Source: Microbulbifer sp. THAF38
GTDB lineage: Bacteria; Pseudomonadota; Gammaproteobacteria; Pseudomonadales; Cellvibrionaceae
Direction: 5' to 3'
Length of the DNA stretch: 64,000 bases
Assembly: GCF_009363535.1 (NCBI RefSeq)
Contig: NZ_CP045369.1
Coordinates: 756,501 to 820,500, forward strand
The notes beneath the pieces were generated by a model. That model was not told where the DNA came from. It saw only the letters and a list, made by a program, of their open reading frames with translations, and made no database searches. Both the position numbers and the translations under genes were made by a program. Each line of letters begins with the position of its first letter. Within the stretch, counting starts at the first letter, position 1. This document shows, in pieces, positions 28,669 to 38,323 of this stretch.

Positions 28669-29622
28669 ATGTCTCAATTCCAAAGTTTGGTGGAAGCTCT
28701 GGTTATCCTGGTTTCGCTCTGTGCCTGCGCGATCTGGCTGCGCAGCCGCGGGGTGATTCTTGTGGCGGAGCAGGGGGTTTTTGGACGCCTGGCAACGGAC
28801 TTTGCACTGCCTGCGGTGATTTTACACAGCCTGATTAAAGTCCCTTTTTCCTCTCAGGCTCTTCTTCCAGCTCTCGCCCTATTTATTGTCAGTATCGCAA
28901 TCATGGTACCTGCCTGGATTGTGGGCAAATTGATGGGGCTGGGGCGCAAGACCCTTGGCTCCATTGTTCTGGTTGCAGGTTTTGGCGGCTCTTCGACCTT
29001 AGGGCTCTCGCTCATTCGCCGGGTTTTTCATGATGACCCTCTGGTAATGCGGGATAGTGTCCTCATTGGTGAATATGGTGCACTCCTGTCGGTATTCACT
29101 ATCGGTGTTGCAGTGGCTATTTATTTCGGGCGGGATGAAGGTGAGCAGGCCAATGTCTGGCAGGCTTGTAAACCTTTTTTCGTGTCGCCTATTTTTATCA
29201 CGATGGTTTTAGGCACGGTTATTTCCCTATTTGGCCTGCCTCAGGGGAATGTTACCGTGCAGCTACTGGAGGATATATTACGGATTTCCGGACAATCCTT
29301 GATAGTGCTAGTGGCATTTAGTATCGGTCTGGCCCTGCGCCCTATCGCCGTGCGTCAACTGGCGGGCCTGATCCTGGTGGTCGTCCTGTTAAAGTTAGTG
29401 GCAGAGCCTATGGTGGCATGGGCTCTGGCAATGCCAATTAAGCTGCCACATATCGAGAGAGAGCTATTGGTTTTGCAGGCGGCAATGCCCTCTGGGGCCA
29501 TTGCCGCCGTACTGGCGAAGCGCTATGGATGTGATGGAGGAGTTGCTTCGGCTATGGTGGTAGCCACCTCCTTTATTAGCCTGATAACACTACCGTTGAC
29601 ACTCTACTTTGAAAGCCAGTGA
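28669..29622 (+). CDS. AEC (auxin efflux carrier)-family transporter
   Basis: A 317-residue inner-membrane protein with about ten hydrophobic segments in two five-helix halves. The characteristic TDFALPAVILHSL near residue 40, GFGGSSTLGLSLI near 105 and the late AAMPSGAIAAVLAKRYG near residue 280 match bacterial AEC permeases, which export or import organic acids such as malate. The substrate is unknown. It converges with the sterol-desaturase-like gene, with 18 bases between stop codons. Confidence 0.9.
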   Translation: MSQFQSLVEALVILVSLCACAIWLRSRGVILVAEQGVFGRLATDFALPAVILHSLIKVPFSSQALLPALALFIVSIAIMVPAWIVGKLMGLGRKTLGSIVLVAGFGGSSTLGLSLIRRVFHDDPLVMRDSVLIGEYGALLSVFTIGVAVAIYFGRDEGEQANVWQACKPFFVSPIFITMVLGTVISLFGLPQGNVTVQLLEDILRISGQSLIVLVAFSIGLALRPIAVRQLAGLILVVVLLKLVAEPMVAWALAMPIKLPHIERELLVLQAAMPSGAIAAVLAKRYGCDGGVASAMVVATSFISLITLPLTLYFESQ

Positions 29623-29640
29623 TTTAAGTAAACCAACTGA

Positions 29641-30495
29641 TCAAGCGGTAATTTTCCCGGAGCTGCTATCGCTGGGGCGCAGCTCCACTTTATCAGTTTC
29701 CATTGGTTGCTTGCCGTGTAGTTTGCCGTCTACAGCTTGACGAAATACTTCTTTGTAATCCTTAAATTCCGTGCCCATTAATCGGTCCCACCAGGTGAAG
29801 TAAAAGCCGTAATTGCCCTGGAAGCGCTGGTGGTGCAGATCGTGATGGGTGGTGGTGGTCATGTTATCCAGAACACCGTCTACCCAGCCACGCGGGTGGA
29901 ACTCCCGTCCTGTATGCAGCATGGCATTGCGGAAAATCATAATGAAAAGGAAGCTAAGCCAGATACTTGGGTGCAATGGGATTGTTAGAGCAATTAGCGG
30001 TGAGAAGAGCCCGTTGATAAAAATTTCACCCACGGAAAAGCTATAGGCTGTCCAGGGGGTAGGGGTTCGCGACATATGGTGTAGCTTGTGGAAGTGCTTA
30101 AACAACTTCGGGTGATGCATTGCCCGGTGGGTCCAGTAGAAGTAAGCGTCATGCAGCAAAATAACTACGGGCAGGCTCAGGATACCCCACCACAGTGGGT
30201 AATCACTCCAATTCCAGTACAGCTTGGCGATTCCCATATCCTGGAGCAAATTTATGCTGATACCGAAGAGGGTAAAAATGCAGACGGTCAGCATGGAGTA
30301 GCTCACTTCCCGGCGAATGTCCCCCCAGCTCGCTCGGCGCTTCTGGATGCGGCGCCGGTTCATCCAGGCGCGAAACAGCCAGCTCGCGCAGATACTCATT
30401 ACAGATGCGGCCAATACATAGCGAAATAAGGTCAATTTAAAGTGGGTGGTTCCGTAATGAGCCACATCCGCGAGGAATTCCATATTTTTCACCAT
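29641..30495 (-). CDS. Sterol desaturase/fatty acid hydroxylase-family membrane protein
   Basis: A 284-residue membrane di-iron enzyme. All histidine boxes are present: HDAYFYWTH at 115-123 with HH following at 127-128, HKLHH at 136-140 and HHDLHH at 217-222. About four membrane segments surround them. The family hydroxylates or desaturates lipids using O2; the substrate in bacteria is commonly unknown (carotenoid, sterol or fatty acid). Two starts are possible, M1 at 30495 and M5 at 30483. It converges with the AEC transporter; an AraC regulator lies upstream on the same strand. Confidence 0.9.
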   Translation of the reverse strand: MVKNMEFLADVAHYGTTHFKLTLFRYVLAASVMSICASWLFRAWMNRRRIQKRRASWGDIRREVSYSMLTVCIFTLFGISINLLQDMGIAKLYWNWSDYPLWWGILSLPVVILLHDAYFYWTHRAMHHPKLFKHFHKLHHMSRTPTPWTAYSFSVGEIFINGLFSPLIALTIPLHPSIWLSFLFIMIFRNAMLHTGREFHPRGWVDGVLDNMTTTTHHDLHHQRFQGNYGFYFTWWDRLMGTEFKDYKEVFRQAVDGKLHGKQPMETDKVELRPSDSSSGKITA

Positions 30496-30666
30496 CCATT
30501 TCGTTGGCGCAGTCAGGAGGAGGCACTGGGTATCCAGAGTCTATTGGGATTCTAGGTGCTACTCGCATGGCTAGCTGGTGCACTAGTGTTCCCAGTCTGG
30601 AGAGATTTACTGATGGTGGCTTGCGGAAAGCGAAATAATGCTGACGAATTCCGAACCGCTGCCCAT

Positions 30667-31734
30667 TCAGGCGGGTAGTTTTTCGCGGCGGTATTCAGTC
30701 GGGGTCTGGTTATGGCGGCGCTTAAAGGCGGCATTGAAAGGGCTGAGTGATCGGTAGCCGATATCCAGGGCGATGGTCAGCACTGGCAGATGCGCCTGTT
30801 CCGGGTCGGCCAGGCGGGCGCTGGCCTCATCGATGCGAAATTGATTGAGATATTCGTTGAAGTTGCGATAGCCCAAATGGCGGTTGATCAGGGTACGCAA
30901 CAGGTGCTCACGGGTATGTAGCTGTTCCGCTAGTTCGCGAATAGTTAGTCCCGTGTGCCGATAGCCGCCACCTTGCATATGCGCTTGCAATTTAACCAGT
31001 TGCATCTGCTGCTGCTCATCCAGGGTTGGCACAGGTGTCGGAGGGGGGATTTCCTCTGCAGGGATATCCGTTGGTGGTCTTGGTAGAGAGTCGCCTAGGG
31101 CGCTGGGTGACAGTGCCAGTAGCCATAAACAGGCTGCCAGAGATAGTAAGCTGGCGAGTAGAGCATGCAGGGTTGGCACGCCATTGGGGACGGGGCGATA
31201 GGCAAACAGGGATTCGGCGCTAATGACGATCAGCATATAGGTACCTACAGCGATCAACAGTATGGCCCGTAGGCGGCGGCGTTCTTCCACCAAATCCGAT
31301 TGAAACTGCCCCAGTAGGGTGAGCATGCCGAGGCCGATCAGGCCCAGGCGGGTGAATTGGGACAAGTTAAAAAAGACTTCCTCGGCACTGGCGCTTAGTG
31401 GGATTGGCGCGTGATTGGCGGCAATACTAAAGGTGATGGAGAGGCCGATAGGAACCCAACCCCAATGCGGAAAGGGCTCTTCCTCGCGACAGAGCAGGTG
31501 GGTAAACAACCAGAAGGCGGCGGGCACCAGGATCACCGGTAGGTGAATCAGCAGCGCCATTAACCCGGTAAGAGGGGGGAGCGTTGGCAGTAGCAAATAG
31601 CAGATTACACCGATCAAAACCAATATCAGCCAACGCCCTGCAGCGAGTCGCCGGTGATTGACGGAAACCTTGGTTGCAGCCAGTAACAGTAGTGCGCAGG
31701 CACCACCAGAAAAAAATAAATAGCCGGAGGTCAC
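30667..31734 (-). CDS. Membrane-anchored AraC-family regulator
   Basis: A 355-residue protein with about seven N-terminal hydrophobic segments (1-215), a Pro-rich linker (about 220-240, PPPTPVPT), and a C-terminal AraC DNA-binding domain (about 250-353, with TIRELAEQLHTREHLLRTLIN, then IALDIGYRSLSPFNAAFKRRHNQTP split by short gaps). The N-terminal region resembles the 7TM-DISM-like sensor of other membrane AraC proteins, so it may sense an envelope signal directly. The start is GTG at 31734, only three bases after the stop of the lytic transglycosylase gene, so the two are cotranscribed. Confidence 0.85.
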   Translation of the reverse strand: MTSGYLFFSGGACALLLLAATKVSVNHRRLAAGRWLILVLIGVICYLLLPTLPPLTGLMALLIHLPVILVPAAFWLFTHLLCREEEPFPHWGWVPIGLSITFSIAANHAPIPLSASAEEVFFNLSQFTRLGLIGLGMLTLLGQFQSDLVEERRRLRAILLIAVGTYMLIVISAESLFAYRPVPNGVPTLHALLASLLSLAACLWLLALSPSALGDSLPRPPTDIPAEEIPPPTPVPTLDEQQQMQLVKLQAHMQGGGYRHTGLTIRELAEQLHTREHLLRTLINRHLGYRNFNEYLNQFRIDEASARLADPEQAHLPVLTIALDIGYRSLSPFNAAFKRRHNQTPTEYRREKLPA

Positions 31735-31737
31735 GGT

Positions 31738-32304
31738 CTATCTCCAGCGGCTGGCCCAGGCATCCAGGACCTTGCTGCTATAGGTGTGGCGGCCATAGCT
31801 GCCGTTGTAATAGGCGAGGGCGTTGGCCAGATTGCCTTTGGCCTTTTTGATGTAGTGTTTGAGAATGGTGCAGCCGTAGCGCAGATTGGTATCCATATCG
31901 ATTAGGTTGTCATCGGGTCGGCCGATTTCTTTTTTCCAAAATGGCATTACCTGCATCATGCCCTGAGCCCCTACTCGAGAGACCGCGTAGGGGTTAAAGG
32001 CACTTTCGATCTGGATTACCGCCAGAACAATTTCCGGGCGCAAACCCGCTCGGGTCGCCTCGCGATGCACTGCCTTTAGGACATGCATACGTCTTTTCGG
32101 GTCTTTGATATAGCGTGCCAGGGGCTGGGATTTTGACATCAGCCACACCTCCGCATCAAAGCGATCGGCAAAGCTGTCCGCCTGAGTGATGGCCTCGCGC
32201 AGGGCGAGCCGCAGCTCTGGATCAACATGCTTGGTGTTGGCCTGGGATATCGCACTGCAACAGATCAGGCTGAGCCCCAGTGCAGTTATAGCTTTTCTTA
32301 TCAT
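31738..32304 (-). CDS. Exported lytic transglycosylase (SLT family)
   Basis: A 188-residue periplasmic peptidoglycan lytic transglycosylase that cleaves MurNAc-GlcNAc bonds. A signal peptide (1-22) precedes a helical region and the SLT domain (about 85-180) with catalytic Glu100 in IQIESAFN, AQGMMQVMP at 113-121 and the late ALAYYNGS motif. Small for the family but all core motifs are intact. It lies directly upstream of a membrane-bound AraC-type regulator (3-base gap), which suggests coupled envelope-stress control. Confidence 0.9.
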   Translation of the reverse strand: MIRKAITALGLSLICCSAISQANTKHVDPELRLALREAITQADSFADRFDAEVWLMSKSQPLARYIKDPKRRMHVLKAVHREATRAGLRPEIVLAVIQIESAFNPYAVSRVGAQGMMQVMPFWKKEIGRPDDNLIDMDTNLRYGCTILKHYIKKAKGNLANALAYYNGSYGRHTYSSKVLDAWASRWR

Positions 32305-32402
32305 GCAGGGAATTTTACGAGATCCAAGGAGATTGGGTAGCGCCTTTTATGGACCTTTTGCTCAAATCTGTGCAGGGAGGTGTGTCTGGATCGAATGGGG
32401 CT

Positions 32403-32444
32403 GTGAAATACCAACGAACTTAGCCTGCTGCGTTGGTATTTCAC
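32403..32444. repeat. Perfect 14-bp inverted repeat
   Basis: GTGAAATACCAACG (32403-32416) and CGTTGGTATTTCAC (32431-32444) are exact reverse complements separated by 14 bases. It lies between proS and the lytic transglycosylase gene, both on the minus strand. There is no T-run, so it is unlikely to be a simple terminator; an operator or a mobile palindromic element is possible. Confidence 0.8.
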
Positions 32445-32491
32445 CGAGAGGGTTTTGAGATAGAGTAAAAATTACCTATCTCATTGCCAGA

Positions 32492-34222
32492 TCAGCGCTT
32501 GCCAAACTTTTCCAGCAGCACTTCTTCCAATTGCGATACCGCAAACTCCTGGCTCTCCGCATCGGTGCGGCCCTTGTATTCCACAATGCCTTTCTCCAGG
32601 CCGCGGTCGCCGATGACGATGCGGTGGGGGATACCGATCAGCTCGACATCTGCGAGCATGCCGCCCAGGCGAGCCTTGGGTTCATCCATTAGCAGAACAT
32701 CAACGCCTTTGCTGCGCAGGGATTCGTACAGGTGTTCACATTTTTCCCGCACCACATCGCTCTTGTGCATATTGATGGGCACAATTGCCAGCTGGAAGGG
32801 CGCTATGGCATCAGGCCAAATAATGCCGGAGTCGTCGTGGTTTTGCTCGATAGCAGCGGCGACAATACGGGATACACCGATGCCGTAACAGCCCATGGGC
32901 ATAACCTGCTCCTTGCCGTTCTCATCGAGTACGGTGGCGTTCATGGCGCGGCTGTACTTGTCACCCAGTTGGAAAATATGGCCGACCTCGATACCGCGCT
33001 TGATTTCCAGGGTGCCCTGGCCATCTGGACTGGCGTCGCCGGCAACGACATTGCGCAGGTCTTCCACACGGCCGAGTTCCACGTCGCGGTCCCAGTTCAC
33101 ACCGGTGAAGTGGTAATCGTCGCGGTTGGCGCCACAGATAAAGTCCGCCAGGTGCGCCGCGGCTCTGTCCACAATGGTTTCGACCTTCATGCCGACGGGG
33201 CCTAAAGAACCGATATTGCAGCCCAGTTCTTCGGCGATGCGCTGCTCTGGGGCGAATTGCAGTGGGCTGGCGATGCCGGCCAGTTTTTCTGCTTTCAGCT
33301 CGTTCAGGTCGTGGTCGCCGCGCAATACCAGCGCAACCAGCGGTGCGGTTTCACCCTCTTCGCATTCACCCAGCACGATCAGGGTTTTTACCGAGTGGGC
33401 CGGATCACTGTTTAGGAATTCGCTGACATCGGCAATGGTTTTTTGTCCGGGCGTGTGTACTTCCTGCATCTCCTGGCTGGGCGCTGCGCGCTCACCGGCG
33501 GGGGCCACGGCTTCGGCCAGCTCGACATTGGCGGCGTAACGGGACCCGGTGGAAAAGGCGATATCGTCTTCACCGCTTTGTGCCAGGACGTGGAATTCAT
33601 GGGAGCTGGAACCACCGATAGAGCCGGTATCCGCCAGCACGGGGCGGTAATCCAGACCAATACGGTCGAAGATGCGACAGTAGGCGCCGTGCATGATGTC
33701 GTAGGTTTCCTGCAGGGAATCCGCATCCACGTGGAAGGAGTAGGCATCCTTCATGGTGAACTCACGCGCGCGCATCACACCGAAGCGCGGACGAATTTCG
33801 TCGCGGAATTTAGTCTGTACCTGGTAGAAATTGGCCGGCAGCTGTTTATAGCTCTTGATCTCGTTGCGGATCAAATCGGTGATCACTTCCTCGTGGGTTG
33901 GGCCCAGGCAGAAATCGTTGTTGTGGCGGTCCTGGATGCGAAGCAGTTCAGGGCCGTATTGCTGCCAGCGGCCGGATTCCTCCCAGAGTTCCGCCGGCTG
34001 TACCACCGGCATCAGCACTTCCAGGGAGCCGGCATTGTTCATTTCCTCGCGCACAATACGCTCTACTTTGCGCAGTACGCGCAGGCCGGTGGGCAGCCAG
34101 GTGTAGAGGCCGGAGGAAAGGCGTCGGATCATGCCCGCACGCAGCATCAGCTGATGGCTGATTACTACCGCGTCGTTGGGCGTTTCTTTTTGGGTTGCGA
34201 TGAGGTAACGGGATGCGCGCAT
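32492..34222 (-). CDS. proS: Prolyl-tRNA synthetase
   Basis: A 576-residue class II aminoacyl-tRNA synthetase of the long bacterial type that charges tRNA-Pro. Motif 1 and 2 elements ([15 protein letters not shown] near residue 37; [23 protein letters not shown] near 135-160, read in parts), the YbaK-like editing insertion between about 240 and 385, and motif 3 (GCYGIGVSR near 442-450) are all visible, followed by the anticodon-binding domain. Length matches E. coli ProS (572). The start at 34222 lacks a strong ribosome binding site. Confidence 0.97.
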   Translation of the reverse strand: MRASRYLIATQKETPNDAVVISHQLMLRAGMIRRLSSGLYTWLPTGLRVLRKVERIVREEMNNAGSLEVLMPVVQPAELWEESGRWQQYGPELLRIQDRHNNDFCLGPTHEEVITDLIRNEIKSYKQLPANFYQVQTKFRDEIRPRFGVMRAREFTMKDAYSFHVDADSLQETYDIMHGAYCRIFDRIGLDYRPVLADTGSIGGSSSHEFHVLAQSGEDDIAFSTGSRYAANVELAEAVAPAGERAAPSQEMQEVHTPGQKTIADVSEFLNSDPAHSVKTLIVLGECEEGETAPLVALVLRGDHDLNELKAEKLAGIASPLQFAPEQRIAEELGCNIGSLGPVGMKVETIVDRAAAHLADFICGANRDDYHFTGVNWDRDVELGRVEDLRNVVAGDASPDGQGTLEIKRGIEVGHIFQLGDKYSRAMNATVLDENGKEQVMPMGCYGIGVSRIVAAAIEQNHDDSGIIWPDAIAPFQLAIVPINMHKSDVVREKCEHLYESLRSKGVDVLLMDEPKARLGGMLADVELIGIPHRIVIGDRGLEKGIVEYKGRTDAESQEFAVSQLEEVLLEKFGKR

Positions 34223-34430
34223 AGGAATAAACTGGGTTCAATTATCGGTAAGCTGGTTATTTTACGCTATTCACCCGCTAATAAATATTGCCGGATAGCT
34301 TCCCGCCTGGGCTCTGTTATTTGTGTGGAAGTGACACCCTGCTGAAACAGAGAATAAGGAGATGAAAAGACTTTGTAGCGGGTACATAAAGGCGGGCCTA
34401 AGGCCACCAGAAAATAGTGTTTTCGGCCTA

Positions 34431-34458
34431 TAAAAAAACCCCGCAGTTGCGGGGTTTT
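34431..34458 (-). terminator. Intrinsic terminator downstream of the HU gene
   Basis: Read on the minus strand, AACCCCGC (34449-34456 complement) and GCGGGGTT (34437-34444 complement) form a stem closed by a four-base loop, followed by a T-run. It lies about 20 bases after the HU stop codon and could act in both directions. Confidence 0.88.
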
Positions 34459-34478
34459 GTGCCTGGGGCAGGGGAGTC

Positions 34479-34886
34479 TTAGGACTCAGCCATTTCCTTC
34501 AGCTTCTTCAGCGGGCGAATTTTTACCTGGATGCTGGCGGGCTTCGCCTTGAACACAGTTTCTTCACCGGTGAAGGGGTTGATGCCTTTGCGGGCTTTTT
34601 TAGCCGGCTTCTTCACAGTGGTGATTTTCATCAGGCCCGGCAGGGAGAACTCGCCTACAGCGCGCTTCTTGATATGGCCTTCGATGATATCGCTCAGCTC
34701 GTCCAGAACAGACTGAACTTGCTTGCGGGACAGCTCAGTATTTTCCGCGATCTGGTTCAGCATCTGGGTTTTGGTGAACTTATCTTTGATCGCTTTTACT
34801 TTCTTGGCTGGAGCGGCAGCGGCTTTTTTTGCTGGAGCCTTCTTGGCGGCAGCGGTTTTGCTGGCAGCTTTCTTGGCGATTGCCAT
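34479..34886 (-). CDS. HU-family DNA-binding protein with Lys/Ala-rich N-terminal tail
   Basis: A 135-residue nucleoid protein. Residues 1-36 are a histone H1-like tail of repeated AKKA/PAKK units; residues 37-135 are an HU/IHF domain with FTKTQMLNQIAENTELSRKQV and the GEFSLPGLMKITTVKKPAKKARKG beta-arm region (seen in parts). The usual Pro near the arm tip is replaced by the segment INPFTGEE. Lys-rich tailed HU proteins occur in several gammaproteobacteria and may strengthen DNA condensation (inference). The ribosome binding site AAGGAAG is clear. Monocistronic with a strong terminator. Confidence 0.93.
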   Translation of the reverse strand: MAIAKKAASKTAAAKKAPAKKAAAAPAKKVKAIKDKFTKTQMLNQIAENTELSRKQVQSVLDELSDIIEGHIKKRAVGEFSLPGLMKITTVKKPAKKARKGINPFTGEETVFKAKPASIQVKIRPLKKLKEMAES

Positions 34887-35174
34887 GGCTTACTTCCTTC
34901 TTTGTTGTTCGGTGTATATCCGGTAAAAATGTGTTCGGTCTCCCGCTGCGCTGCATCCACAAAACGGCGTCTCAGCGGGTGATGGGGGGAAGTATATATA
35001 GTTTTTGTTTGGCCGCACGGGAAAATACTAGAAAAATAGTGCTTTTTCCTTACTTCTTACCCAATTTGAGACCCCAAACCCCTTCTACAAAGGCTAAAAG
35101 GGTGTGTCTGCTTCTTCCCTTTGGGGGGCTCATGTATACTCTGTCCCCCTTTTTCCAGCATCGGGTACTAAGTC

Positions 35175-35441
35175 ATGCCGATCTATGAATACCAGTGCAA
35201 TGCCTGTGGCCACGAGATGGAGGCCCTGCAACGCATGAGCGATGATCCGCTCAGAGACTGTCCAGCCTGCGATAAGGCCGAGCTGCAAAAGAAGATTTCA
35301 GCAGCGGGATTCCGCCTCAAGGGCGGCGGCTGGTACGAGACGGACTTTAAGACCGGCAGCAAGAAAAATCTTGCCGGTGATGCCGCCAATGGCTCCAAGG
35401 CCAAAAATAGCCAGCCTGCAAAGGCGGCGAAGACGGCTTAA
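35175..35441 (+). CDS. FmdB-family zinc-ribbon protein
   Basis: An 88-residue small protein. The FmdB/CxxC zinc ribbon is at the N-terminus: MPIYEYQC start, cysteines at 8, 11, 29 and 32. The C-terminal 35 residues are Lys/Ala rich and disordered-looking. FmdB-type proteins are regulators or RNA/DNA contacts of unclear role. It precedes aspS by 77 bases on the same strand, a common gammaproteobacterial arrangement, and may be cotranscribed with it. Confidence 0.9.
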   Translation: MPIYEYQCNACGHEMEALQRMSDDPLRDCPACDKAELQKKISAAGFRLKGGGWYETDFKTGSKKNLAGDAANGSKAKNSQPAKAAKTA

Positions 35442-35518
35442 ACCCGCTGTGCGGAGCCGCCAGTGCGGTGTACTCTCTATTTAACCTTTTTACCTATCGA
35501 TAACGGGAATTTTCATCC

Positions 35519-37297
35519 ATGCGCAGCGACTACTGTGGCGTCCTTCGTTCCGCGGACATAGACCGTGTAGTAACCCTCTGTGGCTGGGTCGACCGCCGCC
35601 GCGATCACGGCGGTGTAATCTTTATCGACCTACGCGACCGCGAGGGTATTGTTCAGGTGGTATTCGATCCGGATGCGGCCGAGCACTTCGAAATGGCCGA
35701 TCGCGTGCGCAGCGAATATGTCCTCAAGGTGACCGGCCGTGTGCGCGCCCGCGCCCCCGAAGCCCTCAACCCGAATATGGTGACCGGTGAAGTCGAGGTT
35801 TACGGCACCGAGCTGGAAATTCTCAATACTGCCGAGACGGTGCCTTTCCAGCTGGATGAACACACCGCAGTGGGTGAGGACGTACGCCTCAAATACCGCT
35901 ACCTGGATTTGCGCCGCAATGAAATGCAGAACAACCTGTATTTCCGTTCCAAGCTCACTACGGCGATTCGTAATTATCTGGACGAGCACGGTTTTCTCGA
36001 TATCGAGACCCCGATCCTGACCCGCGCCACTCCAGAAGGTGCGCGCGATTATTTGGTACCGAGCCGCACCCACGAGGGCAAATTCTTCGCCCTGCCACAG
36101 TCTCCGCAGCTGTTTAAGCAGTTGTTGATGGTGTCCGGTTTCGATCGCTACTACCAGATCGCCAAATGTTTCCGCGATGAAGACCTGCGCGCCGACCGCC
36201 AGCCGGAATTCACCCAGGTCGATATCGAGACCTCTTTCCTCGACGAGGAGGAGATCATGGCGATCACCGAGGGCATGGTGCGCAAGCTGTTTAAGGAATT
36301 GAAGGGGATTGAGCTGGGCGAGTTCCCGCGCATGACCCACTACCAGGCCATGCTGCGTTACGGTTCCGACAAGCCGGATCTGCGTATTCCGCTGGAAATG
36401 GTAGAGATCAAGGACCTGATGACCGAAGTGGACTTCAAGGTATTCTCCGGTCCCGCCAACGACCCCAAGGGGCGGGTGGCAGCAATCAAGGTGCCGGGCG
36501 GCTGTAAGAAATTGACACGCAAGCAGCTGGATGATTACGGCAAGTTTGTTGGCATCTATGGCGCTAAAGGCCTGGCCTATATCAAGGTCAACGATCGCTC
36601 CGATCTGCAGAATGGCCTCCAATCTCCCATCGTAAAATTCCTGCCGCTGGAAACTCGCGCAGCGATTCTCGATCGCCTGCAGGCGGAAAATGACGACGTC
36701 ATCTTCTTTGGCTCCGATACCGCCAAGATTGTTTCCGAAGCGCTGGGTGCACTGCGCTGCAAGCTGGGTGAGGACCTCAATCTCTACACCAGCGAGTGGG
36801 CGCCCCTATGGGTAGTGGCCTTCCCAATGTTTGAGGAAAACGACGACGGCAGCCTCACCGCACTGCACCACCCATTCACCGCGCCTTCCTGCAGTCCCGA
36901 AGAGCTGGAGCAGAACCCGCTGGGCGCATTGTCGCGAGCTTACGATATGGTGCTAAATGGCACCGAGCTGGGCGGCGGTTCTGTGCGTATCCACGACCAG
37001 GTGATGCAGCAGGCGGTATTCCGTATTCTCGGTATCGATGAAGAAGAGCAGCGCGAGAAGTTTGGCTTCCTGCTGGATGCCTTGAAGTACGGTGCTCCGC
37101 CCCATGGTGGCCTGGCCTTTGGCCTGGATCGCTTGGTGATGCTGATGACCGGCAGCGATTCCATTCGCAATGTGATCGCCTTCCCCAAAACCCAGAGTGC
37201 CGCCTGTGTCATGACCGATGCTCCGGGCGCTGTGGATGCCAAGCAGCTGCGCGAATTGAGTATTCGCCTGCGCCAGAAAGAAGAAAAAATTAGCTAA
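35519..37297 (+). CDS. aspS: Aspartyl-tRNA synthetase
   Basis: A 592-residue class II synthetase charging tRNA-Asp. The N-terminal OB-fold anticodon-binding domain (1-110), catalytic core with [21 protein letters not shown] (in parts, about 155-175), motif 2 [16 protein letters not shown] (about 217-232) and motif 3 GLAFGLDRL (about 530-538) are present, as is the long bacterial GAD insertion domain in between. Length matches the bacterial discriminating/non-discriminating AspRS, which sequence alone does not separate. Upstream of yebC. Confidence 0.97.
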   Translation: MRSDYCGVLRSADIDRVVTLCGWVDRRRDHGGVIFIDLRDREGIVQVVFDPDAAEHFEMADRVRSEYVLKVTGRVRARAPEALNPNMVTGEVEVYGTELEILNTAETVPFQLDEHTAVGEDVRLKYRYLDLRRNEMQNNLYFRSKLTTAIRNYLDEHGFLDIETPILTRATPEGARDYLVPSRTHEGKFFALPQSPQLFKQLLMVSGFDRYYQIAKCFRDEDLRADRQPEFTQVDIETSFLDEEEIMAITEGMVRKLFKELKGIELGEFPRMTHYQAMLRYGSDKPDLRIPLEMVEIKDLMTEVDFKVFSGPANDPKGRVAAIKVPGGCKKLTRKQLDDYGKFVGIYGAKGLAYIKVNDRSDLQNGLQSPIVKFLPLETRAAILDRLQAENDDVIFFGSDTAKIVSEALGALRCKLGEDLNLYTSEWAPLWVVAFPMFEENDDGSLTALHHPFTAPSCSPEELEQNPLGALSRAYDMVLNGTELGGGSVRIHDQVMQQAVFRILGIDEEEQREKFGFLLDALKYGAPPHGGLAFGLDRLVMLMTGSDSIRNVIAFPKTQSAACVMTDAPGAVDAKQLRELSIRLRQKEEKIS

Positions 37298-37307
37298 TTT
37301 TCCCCGG

Positions 37308-37371
37308 TGGGCCGAGCGAAGCGAGCCCATCAAATCGTGGTGATGGGCATATCGCTTCGCTTATTGGCCCA
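37308..37371. repeat. Long imperfect hairpin between aspS and yebC
   Basis: TGGGCC (37308-37313), AGCGAAGCG and CCATCA on the left pair with TGATGG, CGCTTCGCT and GGCCCA (37366-37371) on the right, around an 8-base loop, giving about 21 pairs with small internal bulges. There is no T-run. Its GGTGGGC opening resembles the palindrome at 2413-2429. Confidence 0.75.
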
Positions 37372-37401
37372 TTCCACGCACTGACTGAAGAGAGACGGAA
37401 C

Positions 37402-38145
37402 ATGGCCGGACATAGTAAATGGGCCAATATCAAGCACCGCAAAGCGGCTCAGGATGCCAAGCGGGGCAAGATTTTTACCAAGATTATTCGCGAACTGACC
37501 GTGGCTGCAAAGGCGGGCCCAAACCCGGACGATAATCCGACGTTGCGCGCAACTATCGATAAGGCTCTGGGCGCGAACATGAAGCGCGACACCATCGATA
37601 AAGCCATCGCCCGCGGTGCCGGTAATGCCGATGGTGATAACTATGAGGCCGTGGTTTACGAAGGTTACGGTGTCGGCGGTGTAGCGGTACTGGTGGAGTG
37701 CCTGACTGACAACCGCAATCGCACCGTGGCTGAAGTGCGCCACGCCTTCTCCAAGCGTGGGGGCAACCTGGGCACCGACGGTTCCGTAAGCTACCTATTT
37801 ACCCGTAAAGGCCAGATGTTCTACGACGTTGGCGTGGATGAAGAGTCCCTGATGGAGGCGGCCCTGGAAGCGGGTGCTGAGGATATCGAGACCAACGATG
37901 ATGGCAGTGTGGAAGTGACCACCGAATTCCAGGATTACCTTACGGTGAAAGACGCTCTTGTAGCAGCGGGCTTCACCCCGGACAGCGCCGAAATCGCCAT
38001 GATCCCGTCCACCACAATCCCGCTCGATAAAGAGGGCGCGGAGAAAGTGTTGGCTCTGATCGAGATGCTGGAAGATCTCGATGATGTACAAAATGTCTAC
38101 ACCAACGCGGATATTCCCGAAGAGGTGATGGAAGAGTTGGGCTAA
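37402..38145 (+). CDS. yebC: YebC/PmpR-family protein
   Basis: A 247-residue cytoplasmic protein of the highly conserved YebC/PmpR family, with the start [21 protein letters not shown] (in parts, 2-22), [11 protein letters not shown] near residue 35 and the acidic third domain ending in a DDVQNVYTN motif. Described both as a transcription regulator and, in recent work, as a translation factor that helps ribosomes through proline stretches. It stands directly upstream of ruvC, as in many gammaproteobacteria. GAGAGACGGA lies near the start. Confidence 0.95.
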   Translation: MAGHSKWANIKHRKAAQDAKRGKIFTKIIRELTVAAKAGPNPDDNPTLRATIDKALGANMKRDTIDKAIARGAGNADGDNYEAVVYEGYGVGGVAVLVECLTDNRNRTVAEVRHAFSKRGGNLGTDGSVSYLFTRKGQMFYDVGVDEESLMEAALEAGAEDIETNDDGSVEVTTEFQDYLTVKDALVAAGFTPDSAEIAMIPSTTIPLDKEGAEKVLALIEMLEDLDDVQNVYTNADIPEEVMEELG

Positions 38146-38323
38146 GACCCAGCCGCGGCCGGGGTGGGCGCTGCTTGCCCCAGGCTTACCTTAACCCCCT
38201 TTCCAAAAAACCTTTCCAAATACCCGCTTTTTCGACTCAGCCTGCGATCTCCCTTGACGCTTTGCCTCCACCTTGGGACACTCCCACCACTATATAAACA
38301 TACAGATATTTGGGGAACGCCTC

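Noticed and set aside
33443..34345. A 300-codon plus-strand frame opposite proS.
   Set aside because: Antisense shadow of proS, no motif or ribosome binding site.
35630..36622. A 330-codon minus-strand frame opposite aspS.
   Set aside because: Fully antisense to a confirmed gene with exact aspartyl-tRNA synthetase motifs; typical shadow of GC-biased codons.
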